Below are positions 1-5,068 of a stretch of DNA of 5,068 nucleotides, piece by piece. How positions within the stretch are numbered: position 1 is the first letter of the stretch; every line of letters starts with the position of its first letter. Source of the DNA: Lachnospiraceae bacterium (GTDB taxonomy: Bacteria; Bacillota; Clostridia; Lachnospirales; Lachnospiraceae); the NCBI GenBank assembly GCA_003488965.1, contig DNJW01000155.1, positions 1-5,068 of the forward strand, written 5' to 3'. The position numbers and the translations under genes were made by a program. The notes beneath the pieces are model-generated. The model saw only the letters and a list, made by a program, of their open reading frames with translations. It ran no database searches and had not been told where the DNA came from.

Positions 1-30
1 TTTTGATGTGGGAAGTTTGAGTTATTTACT

Positions 31-1722
31 CTACACCCCATGTCCACCTTTTACCGTAAACAATTCCATCGACTGCAATGCCCTAGGACAGCTGGTTTCT
101 GCACAAGGCGTTCCTTCCATAACCTCTTCCATCACCAGCACTTCCCTGCCCCCGGCAATCTTAGGTACAGCGCTTTGTGCCAGTATTTCCATCATCTTTC
201 CGTCATCGTCGTCATCTTCGGACAAATCCGCCGACGGAACCGCCGCCATGGCGGCATAAGACATCTGCCAATGGTCCGGGTTCTCAGACCCCTTAGACTC
301 CTGTTCCGGCTCCGCCGAAGCCGCCCTGCCCTCGCTGCCATTGGAATAAACACCGCCCGGCGCATAGATATTGATGTCTCTGCACAGCTCAATATTGGAC
401 TGTCCCGCCTTGTATACCACCTCTAAAGGAGCTTCCGCCTTATACTGTTTTCCCTTGATGCTGATGCCTAAAGCTGCCGCGAACCGGATAGAACCCATGC
501 TTGCCATATAGATTCCGATACCGTCCTCCATGTCTATCATTCCGCTTCCGCCTCTTGCTTCCAGACACACCTTGTCCGGATACAGTCCCACTCTCTTGCC
601 TTGTCTGGTACACAGCTCTTTATCCTGCACATTGCCGTATACCGTATTTTTCCGGTTTTTCCGCAGGGCATGCAGCGCAATCCCGTCCTTTTCCTCCCCG
701 GACGGAAAATACAAAACAGCTTTGGCTCCTGTTTCCGGCATACAATAGCATACATTTCCTGTTTCCGGCGCCCAGTCCCATGCATAGCCTCCCTTCCATT
801 CCTTATCCATTTCCAGATGGAGATAGACGCTTTCTTTTTCCGTTTTCTGTATCATGCCCTTCAGCCTTGCCCCTTTTAAATTTCTGTTTTCCCTTCTTTT
901 CCTATAAGTAAAATAAGGTCCCCCAAATAAATAGGTATAAACCGCTTCTCCCCTGGAAAACCGCAGACTTTTCCTGCATACCGTATAACTCATCCCCCGG
1001 TAAACCCCAATATCCCCTATTTCCCATGCGCTGCCGCCTTCCGCTTCTATATAGGATGCGCCGTTTTTTGCCCAGCCTTCCTCCGGACCGCCCTCCGAAT
1101 AATAGAGGCTACTGATGCCCTGCTTTTTTACGCCCTCCGCTATTTCTCCAATCTCTCTTCCCTTTCTTCCCCCGAAATAAAAGGAAGTGCCGCGGACTGC
1201 ATAGCCGGGATACAAGACCTTATGAAAATGGCTTGCCAGACGTTTCATAAACTCCCAGTCCGTCTCCTTATACTGGATAATAGGAGCCTGTATTGCCCTA
1301 TCCTGCCCTGCATTCCAAGAAAAGACACCGTTCTGATAATTTCCGGCGGTTTCCCCGGCTATCTTCTTATAGGATATTTCCGTATTCTGGAAGCTCCTGC
1401 TTTTCTTCTCTCTGTCCAGCAGAATGCTGTAGGTGGTAAAACCTATTTTTCCCGTAACCACTCCGTTTTCCATGGCAAACTCCGCCGTTTCCACCAGCCC
1501 GGCAAAAACTGTCCTTCCTTCCCCGTCCAAAATGACAATATCATCTCCGGTAAAATCCGTTTCCATTACTGTTTCACTGCCTTCTTCTGCAATTACCCCT
1601 TCCGCTATCCCTTTTCCATGTTCATTTTCCATGATTTCCGTCTCTACCCGCAGCAAGGACAGAAAAGGCACCCCGCTTTGCAATACCAGTCCGTTTTCCT
1701 TTATCTCATAAACCTTACCCAT
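31..1722 (-). CDS. Second VgrG/Pvc8-family (GPD-like) spike protein with acidic C-terminal extension
   Basis: 563-aa paralogue of the compact VgrG encoded upstream. Shared landmarks in the same order are NEHG (33-36), VFAGLV (72-77), YKETDWEFMKRLA (151-163), FYFGGR (181-186), an OB-fold region (about 281-354) with YCMPETG (326-332), and RQGKRVGLYPDKVCL (373-387). A beta-strand stalk follows (about 392-456, with MIDMEDGIGIYM and NIELCRDINIYAP). Residues about 460-563 are extra: a Ser/Glu/Ala-rich linker, SEDDDDDGKM (501-510), VPKIAGGREVLVMEEVMEG (519-537), a Cys pair in TPCAETSCP (538-546) and a Gly-rich end. No catalytic toxin motif is recognised there; a docking or cargo-attachment role is plausible but inferred. 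The ATG at 1722 is preferred because GGAGGG lies three bases upstream. An in-frame TTG at 1752 would add ten residues (including GGNGGN), but its only strong ribosome site (1770-1777) is 17 bases away. Confidence 0.92.
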   Translation of the reverse strand: MGKVYEIKENGLVLQSGVPFLSLLRVETEIMENEHGKGIAEGVIAEEGSETVMETDFTGDDIVILDGEGRTVFAGLVETAEFAMENGVVTGKIGFTTYSILLDREKKSRSFQNTEISYKKIAGETAGNYQNGVFSWNAGQDRAIQAPIIQYKETDWEFMKRLASHFHKVLYPGYAVRGTSFYFGGRKGREIGEIAEGVKKQGISSLYYSEGGPEEGWAKNGASYIEAEGGSAWEIGDIGVYRGMSYTVCRKSLRFSRGEAVYTYLFGGPYFTYRKRRENRNLKGARLKGMIQKTEKESVYLHLEMDKEWKGGYAWDWAPETGNVCYCMPETGAKAVLYFPSGEEKDGIALHALRKNRKNTVYGNVQDKELCTRQGKRVGLYPDKVCLEARGGSGMIDMEDGIGIYMASMGSIRFAAALGISIKGKQYKAEAPLEVVYKAGQSNIELCRDINIYAPGGVYSNGSEGRAASAEPEQESKGSENPDHWQMSYAAMAAVPSADLSEDDDDDGKMMEILAQSAVPKIAGGREVLVMEEVMEGTPCAETSCPRALQSMELFTVKGGHGV

Positions 1723-1725
1723 ATT

Positions 1726-1731
1726 CCCTCC
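1726..1731 (-). promoter_or_regulatory. Close-spaced ribosome binding site of the second VgrG gene
   Basis: GGAGGG on the minus strand, three bases before the ATG at 1722. The spacing is shorter than ideal. A stronger AAGGAGGT at 1770-1777 lies inside the end of the preceding gene but has no in-frame start at normal distance; only a TTG at 1752 is downstream of it. The site therefore favours 1722 without proving it. Confidence 0.5.
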
Positions 1732-1756
1732 ATTTCCGCCATCCGCAAACAATACT

Positions 1757-2905
1757 TTAAATGACTGAAACCTCCTTCAGCCCAATTCCCACTGCCCCTC
1801 TCCGCAGTATGCTTTCTGTCAAATCCATCCTCATTATCACATAAGAGTTATCCCCGTTCCTGATTTCCAGCGCTTCCCGTCCTTTTATTTTCTCCTTTTC
1901 CGGCGCTTCCTCCCAGCCCAGAAAGGGAATATAATATTCCGCGCTTGTTCCCCGCTTTCTGTTATACAGCACCGCCCTGGCAAACTTTATAAACGGATTG
2001 TAGCTTAACATCACGTCCTTTACCATTCCGCTTACCATAAAACAAGGAAATGTAATCACATCGGTAAATACTGTCTGCATATGGTCCTGCGTGAGAAAAA
2101 ATAAATTTTGCGGCATTTCATAGAATCTTTTTTTACGCAATGTGATTTTGTCAATTGTCCCGAATCCCCCTATAGGCAAAGGAGGTACATAATTTTTGTC
2201 CACTGACGCTTCAAAATATTTCATGCTTCCGCTTTGCAGAATTTCAAATCCGGATGAAAAATAATATTTTCCAATCCGTTCCAGACCTTCCATATATCCG
2301 CCGTAATAAACATCTGCAGCCGCCTCTTCCGCCGCTTCTCTTTGAAACTCTTCCCCCTCCGGGGACTCCGCTCCATCCCGCCATCTGGTCTCTTTCAAAA
2401 ATTTCCCGAGCAAAGTTCCGCATTTTTTATACATCCCATCCATATACCATCTGCGAAGCTCTTCCTTTTCCCCATCCAGAATACGGACGTATTCTTTCTG
2501 CAGTTTTTTATATAATACCGCACAGTCATCCTCCGCCCCCTGGAAAAAAGAATCCATGCTGCAGCAGACCCCTTCCGCCTCTTCCTCCACAAAGGGCTTT
2601 TCTTCATAACAGGCAATATAAAATTCATGGCTTCCTGTTATATAGCTGCTCCTTAAAAAGGCGATGACCAGGCTGTATGCCCCGCTTCCTTCCGTCCTTT
2701 TCTTTCCGGCTGTCAGTTTCTTTATCGCAGAGCAAAGATTGTCTCTGGCAGACATATCCGTTTCCATGAGCATCAGCCTTTCTTGCAGAAGTATTTCCTT
2801 GTCTTCCTGCAGGAATTCTTTCATCCCTTCCAGCCTTTCCATTCCGTGCTTTTTTTCTGCGAAATCTTCCTTTCGCCCCTCTTGCTCCATTCCGTATTTT
2901 TCCAT
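1757..2905 (-). CDS. Uncharacterised protein of the injection-system operon (382 aa)
   Basis: I do not recognise a named domain. The 382-aa product is soluble, without signal peptide or clear transmembrane helix. Residues 1-70 are strongly charged and Met-rich and look like a helical coiled coil (for example LEGMKEFLQEDKEILLQERL, 25-44). Then come YSLVIAFLRSSYITGSHEFYI (77-97, a hydrophobic strand or helix pair), a helical, Glu/Lys/Trp/Tyr-rich middle (130-215), and an aromatic, beta-rich C-terminal third with NYVPPLPIGG (238-247), MPQNLFFLTQDHM (264-276), YYIPFLGWEEA (324-334) and MDLTESILRRGAVGIG (360-375). It lies 21 nt after the first VgrG stop and 34 nt before the second VgrG start, so it probably works with the spike, for example as a baseplate adaptor, assembly factor or effector-recruitment protein (inference). 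The start is uncertain: the ATG at 2905 has only a weak GGGGCAGATAGGG upstream, and in-frame Met codons 6, 22 and 28 are alternatives. Confidence 0.88.
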   Translation of the reverse strand: MEKYGMEQEGRKEDFAEKKHGMERLEGMKEFLQEDKEILLQERLMLMETDMSARDNLCSAIKKLTAGKKRTEGSGAYSLVIAFLRSSYITGSHEFYIACYEEKPFVEEEAEGVCCSMDSFFQGAEDDCAVLYKKLQKEYVRILDGEKEELRRWYMDGMYKKCGTLLGKFLKETRWRDGAESPEGEEFQREAAEEAAADVYYGGYMEGLERIGKYYFSSGFEILQSGSMKYFEASVDKNYVPPLPIGGFGTIDKITLRKKRFYEMPQNLFFLTQDHMQTVFTDVITFPCFMVSGMVKDVMLSYNPFIKFARAVLYNRKRGTSAEYYIPFLGWEEAPEKEKIKGREALEIRNGDNSYVIMRMDLTESILRRGAVGIGLKEVSVI

Positions 2906-2926
2906 CCCTATCTGCCCCGGTTCCAG

Positions 2927-4279
2927 TCAGTTCATATATATCTTCCCGCCGCCTATGCGTATCGTATTGTCCATCTCAATGCTTGCCCCTCCCTGGCTCA
3001 CGGATACTTTATCGGATGCGGCTATGCGGATACCGCCCGACTGGCTGTCTATTCTAATGTCTCCTGCTGCCTGAAGGATAATCTTTCTTGCGCTTTTCAT
3101 TACAATTCCCTCCCCATCCTTCATTTCGATGGAGGTTCCCTTGTTGTCTCTTAAGATTAATGCATCAGGAGTAAAAAGAATTTCTTTCCCTTGCCTGTTT
3201 TTCCATGATTTTTCATTCGGGTTCTCCCGGCCTTCCGACTCCAGATGGACACAGCTTGACACATATGCCTCCCCTTCTTCACTGTCCGGGAAAGTCAGCC
3301 TTACCTCATCCCCTATTTCCGGCATACAGTACCACCCCACACCGTCAGGAGTAGAATATACCGTAGCATAATCAAACCACCGGTATCCTGCCTTGTCTTT
3401 ATTTTCATCTGCCTGAATGCGGACCTTTACCCTGGCTTTTTCCACATCCGTCACATTGGCTTTCAGGGATACCCCGGCAATCGCCGGATTATTCCCTTCC
3501 GGCTGGCGGGCGCCCTCTTTCGTATAAAGGGAATATGTATGTTTCAGTTCGTGTCCCTCCAGACGGCTCTCTGCTTTTCCAATCACCCATATCTTGTTAC
3601 GGAACATGACAAAATCCCCAAGACCATATACATCCCTTGATACAATCTCATAGGCAGCCCGCCTTGCCCCTTCTCCACACCGGATGAGCCGCCAGCTTTC
3701 CGCCGTTATTTCCGGCTTTTTCTCCCTTTCCCTATAACCGAAATATAATTTTTTTCCTGCCGCCCCATACTCCGGCATAACGGCTGTTTTCGCATATCCT
3801 GCCAGTCTCTTTACAAACTGCCAGTCCGTTTCCCCATACTGCATCAGAAATCTTCCTGCCGGTTCGTCCCTGTTTTCCGGCATAATGATAAACTTTCCCC
3901 CGTCCTTTGCGAGACACCCTTCCAATATCTCCGTATACGTAAAACTCTTTTTCTGGAAAGACCGTATATGGGGAACCAAGTCCAGCAAATAGCTGCCGCT
4001 TTTCACAGTCATGGACAATATACTAATCTGATTCTCATTTTCTATCTCCATCTCCGTCATAATCCCGCCGAAAAAAACTCTTTCCTCCCCCGTTTCATCC
4101 GCCAGTTTCACGCTAACCCAAGTCTCCTGCCCCGCCTGCTTTAGGTATTCCTCTTCCTTTCCCTGGGGAATGATACCCTTTAGCGTCATCCGCCCATGCT
4201 CATTCAGTTCCTTTGTACATTCTGCTTCCAGCAGGCTCACGAACCCAAAAGGCTCCACTGTGATTTTCATCTCTCTCAT
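2927..4279 (-). CDS. VgrG/Pvc8-family spike protein (phage gpD/GPD-like), compact form
   Basis: 450-aa hub and spike component of a contractile injection system, expected to sit as a trimer on the inner tube tip. Residues 1 to about 265 are the gp27/gpD-like region: a conserved NEHG (26-29), the strand VFFGGIM (68-74), and the family-typical YGETDWQFVKRLA (148-160) followed by LYFGYR (178-183). Residues about 268-347 form a gp5-type OB fold with GWYCMPEIGDEVRLTFP (315-331). After a linker containing RQGKEILFTPDALIL (362-376), residues 381-450 alternate short hydrophobic strands and turns with Gly and Asp (SIEMKDGEGIVM, KIILQAAGDIRI, IEMDNTIRI), like the gp5 beta-helix stalk. No effector domain is attached, so this is a structural rather than evolved VgrG. 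The frame is open 23 codons further upstream, but the ATG at 4279 is chosen because it overlaps the preceding TGA (ATGA) and has AGGAG ten bases upstream. A second ATG at 4270 is a less likely start. Confidence 0.93.
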   Translation of the reverse strand: MREMKITVEPFGFVSLLEAECTKELNEHGRMTLKGIIPQGKEEEYLKQAGQETWVSVKLADETGEERVFFGGIMTEMEIENENQISILSMTVKSGSYLLDLVPHIRSFQKKSFTYTEILEGCLAKDGGKFIIMPENRDEPAGRFLMQYGETDWQFVKRLAGYAKTAVMPEYGAAGKKLYFGYREREKKPEITAESWRLIRCGEGARRAAYEIVSRDVYGLGDFVMFRNKIWVIGKAESRLEGHELKHTYSLYTKEGARQPEGNNPAIAGVSLKANVTDVEKARVKVRIQADENKDKAGYRWFDYATVYSTPDGVGWYCMPEIGDEVRLTFPDSEEGEAYVSSCVHLESEGRENPNEKSWKNRQGKEILFTPDALILRDNKGTSIEMKDGEGIVMKSARKIILQAAGDIRIDSQSGGIRIAASDKVSVSQGGASIEMDNTIRIGGGKIYMN

Positions 4280-4860
4280 CTTTCCACATCTCCTTTCCTC
4301 TCCAAAGGCTCCATTGTTTTCCACATCAGCATGACAGGCTCCTCCCACTGTTCCCGTTCCGTGTACGGGCAGTTAAAATTGGCAAGCACCGCATACCGGT
4401 CCATCTGCACAGCCAGCATTCCGTTATAAATATCGCTGTCCATCGCATGACTCCGAAAAGAAAAACAATAGCCCCCCGATTCTTCTATTTTTATACATTC
4501 ATCAAATGCATAATCCGGATGGTCCCTTTTTATCGCACTCCGCATCCTCTTTGCCAGCTCCTCCATCTCTTCCGCCCCAAACTGCTTTGAAAAAACAGTA
4601 AATCCCAGATTCACGCTCAAATCCGCCGTAGTAAGTATTTCCTGCGGCCGGAATTCCGAAGGATATTTGATTCTCGCCATCTGCTCCGGCATAATTTTCA
4701 TACAGTCGGGAAGAAACATATAAAATCTTTCCATCACCTTTTTCCGGCTGAAACGGACCACTTGTCCCGCAATGTAATACCCTTCCTCCAGGCTTTTATA
4801 CTTTTCCTTTTTCCTTTCTTCCCGTTCCCGCAAAATTTCCATATCCATATACTTCTCCAT
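4276..4860 (-). CDS. DcrB/DUF1795-like (EagR-type chaperone-like) protein of a contractile injection system
   Basis: 194-aa cytosolic protein with no signal peptide or membrane segment. A charged N-terminus (about residues 1-25, rich in Glu, Arg and Lys) is followed by a globular domain. Visible landmarks are RFYMFLPDCM (45-54), MARIKYPSEFRPQEI (61-75), an alternating strand around LSVNLGFTVF (81-90), a helix EEMEELAKRMRS (97-108), and a last strand plus helix with the pattern YAVLANFNCP...EQWEEPVMLMWKTM (156-183). This order, ending in a strand and then a helix with an 'xxWxxxxxxMxxTM' pattern, resembles the DcrB/DUF1795 (PsbP/Mog1) fold. In Gram-negative bacteria that family includes EagR chaperones, which bind type VI effectors before loading on VgrG. 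The fold call comes from pattern only. Start: ATG with AGGAGG six bases upstream. Its stop overlaps the start of the next gene, a VgrG homologue, which supports a CIS role. It could instead be a baseplate accessory protein or an immunity protein. Confidence 0.85.
   Translation of the reverse strand: MEKYMDMEILREREERKKEKYKSLEEGYYIAGQVVRFSRKKVMERFYMFLPDCMKIMPEQMARIKYPSEFRPQEILTTADLSVNLGFTVFSKQFGAEEMEELAKRMRSAIKRDHPDYAFDECIKIEESGGYCFSFRSHAMDSDIYNGMLAVQMDRYAVLANFNCPYTEREQWEEPVMLMWKTMEPLERKGDVER
4290..4294 (-). promoter_or_regulatory. Ribosome binding site that fixes the start of the compact VgrG gene
   Basis: AGGAG on the minus strand, ten bases upstream of the ATG at 4279, lying within the last codons of the preceding gene. 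With the ATGA stop/start overlap it indicates translational coupling, and it argues against the longer open frame that begins at 4348. Confidence 0.7.
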
Positions 4861-4866
4861 CCCTGC

Positions 4867-4872
4867 CCTCCT
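4867..4872 (-). promoter_or_regulatory. Ribosome binding site of the DcrB-like gene
   Basis: AGGAGG on the minus strand, six bases before the ATG at 4860, inside a longer purine run (GGAGGAGGGCAGGG, 4874-4861). The run directly follows the 3' arm of a hairpin (4876-4896), so in the mRNA that stem would abut the ribosome site. Whether this affects initiation is unknown. Confidence 0.8.
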
Positions 4873-4873
4873 C

Positions 4874-4938
4874 CATGCTGCTGCTTTGCAGCGGCACCAA
4901 TCATCAATAGGAAGAACGCCGCATTTCAGGCGTTCTTC
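4874..4938 (-). repeat. Two-hairpin intergenic repeat module, copy A
   Basis: Hairpin 1 occupies 4876-4896: nine pairs closing a TTT loop (AAA on the minus strand), including one T/G pair. After 14 bases, hairpin 2 occupies 4911-4938: a perfect 10-bp stem, GAAGAACGCC paired with GGCGTTCTTC, with an 8-base loop. Copy B at 5013-5068 has the same arrangement; the first 23 bases of the two copies match at 20 positions. The module ends immediately at the ribosome site of the DcrB-like gene. Function is unknown. It could be a dispersed intergenic repeat, a leader structure or a processing site. T-runs after hairpin 2 are weak on both strands, so I do not call it a terminator. Confidence 0.6.
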
Positions 4939-4939
4939 G

Positions 4940-4996
4940 AAACATTAAGAAACTCTTAAGCTGCGTCTCTTGCAGCTTTAGCGTTTCTTAATGTTT
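4940..4996. repeat. Compound inverted repeat between the two module copies
   Basis: Perfect 14-bp outer arms (AAACATTAAGAAAC at 4940-4953, GTTTCTTAATGTTT at 4983-4996) enclose an inner 7-bp stem (AAGCTGC 4958-4964 with GCAGCTT 4972-4978, loop GTCTCTT). On the plus strand the right arm runs into TTTTTCT; on the minus strand the exit is less T-rich (TTTCTTAATGTTTCG). It may be a terminator, possibly for a gene entering from the right, or a recombination or protein-binding palindrome. The A/T-rich outer stem is not typical of a strong intrinsic terminator. Confidence 0.5.
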
Positions 4997-5012
4997 TTCT
5001 CACACTAACCCC

Positions 5013-5068
5013 CATGCCGCTGCTTTGTAGCGACATAAATCCAAATGAAAAATGCCGTATTTTGGCAT
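5013..5068 (-). repeat. Two-hairpin intergenic repeat module, copy B (cut by window edge)
   Basis: Second copy of the module, starting 139 bases to the right of copy A. Hairpin 1 (5014-5036) is an imperfect palindrome around the same TTT loop, with two non-Watson-Crick positions. The gap to the next element is 11 rather than 14 bases. Hairpin 2 has left arm GAAAAATGCC (5047-5056) and right arm GGCAT (5064-5068), where the window ends; only five pairs are visible. The C-G pair of copy A (4917/4932) is T-A here (5053/5067), a paired change that keeps the stem. On the minus strand the copy also has an open frame running in from the edge and stopping at 5000 (see findings). Confidence 0.55.

Noticed and set aside
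19..31. Small palindrome GAGTTATTTACTC at the end of the second VgrG as a terminator
   Set aside because: It has only a 4-bp stem, no G+C-rich core and no T-run on the minus strand within the window.
40..911. Plus-strand open frames of 83-136 codons opposite the second VgrG
   Set aside because: They are Pro/Ser/Arg/Phe-rich translations of the complement of a well-supported minus-strand gene, have no recognisable domains, and I saw no convincing ribosome site for them.
1222..1764. Plus-strand 180-codon open frame
   Set aside because: It lies almost wholly antisense to the conserved gp27-like half of the second VgrG and has no family resemblance; the minus-strand reading carries the conserved ETDW motif.
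2860..2905. Common ancestry of the DcrB-like and 382-aa proteins because both begin MEKY after GGGATGGA
   Set aside because: The similarity is limited to a few low-complexity charged residues at the start and does not continue into the ordered parts.
4280..4348. N-terminal extension of the compact VgrG starting at 4348
   Set aside because: The added 23 residues overlap the conserved C-terminus of the preceding gene and resemble no VgrG N-terminus; the ATGA overlap with a good ribosome site at 4279 explains the start better.
4997..5012. Possible promoter for the operon upstream of 4860
   Set aside because: I looked for TTGACA/TATAAT-like pairs with 16-18 base spacing on the minus strand across 4861-5068 and found none that was convincing; the operon promoter may lie further right.
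4956..5015. Minus-strand 19-codon frame MGVSVRKTLRNAKAARDAA
   Set aside because: There is no proper ribosome site, it overlaps the palindrome, and the alanine/lysine run comes from the inner stem sequence; too short to support.

Overview
The window is one end-to-end minus-strand operon fragment, read from right (about 4860) to left (31). Four consecutive genes encode spike and baseplate parts of a contractile injection system (CIS), the phage-tail-like machinery shared by type VI secretion, R-type pyocins and extracellular CIS. By eye the moderate G+C, the strong purine-rich Shine-Dalgarno sites, the Lys/Glu-rich proteins and the Firmicutes-style VgrG/Pvc8 proteins suggest a Gram-positive, Clostridia-type host, perhaps a gut Lachnospiraceae. 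That is an inference; no taxonomic marker gene is present.

Layout in transcription order. (1) 4860-4276: a 194-aa protein resembling the DcrB/DUF1795 (PsbP/Mog1-like) fold, the family that includes EagR chaperones of type VI effectors. (2) 4279-2927: a compact 450-aa VgrG/GPD spike protein whose start overlaps the previous stop (ATGA). It has a gp27-like N-terminal half, a gp5-type OB fold and a short beta-helix-like tail. (3) 2905-1757: a 382-aa protein of unknown function with a charged, probably coiled-coil N-terminus. (4) 1722-31: a second, divergent VgrG/GPD paralogue of 563 aa, carrying about 100 extra C-terminal residues that are acidic and low in complexity and end in a Cys-containing segment. 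Gaps between genes are -4, 21 and 34 nt, so the four are very probably co-transcribed and translationally coupled.

Working model (inference). The two VgrG-like proteins form the central spike or hub, either as alternative spikes or as a hub plus an effector carrier. The 194-aa protein could load or chaperone a cargo, and the 382-aa protein is a probable system-specific baseplate, adaptor or regulatory component. Sheath, tube, ATPase, PAAR-like tip and toxin genes are not in the window and would be expected on either side. The left 30 bases after the last stop hold no supported feature.

The right 208 bases (4861-5068) upstream of the first gene hold no complete gene but are densely structured. 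A two-hairpin module occurs twice (4874-4938, and 5013 to the window edge) about 139 bp apart, with paired-base changes that preserve stems. Between the copies lies a 57-bp compound inverted repeat with perfect 14-bp outer arms. No convincing promoter was recognised.
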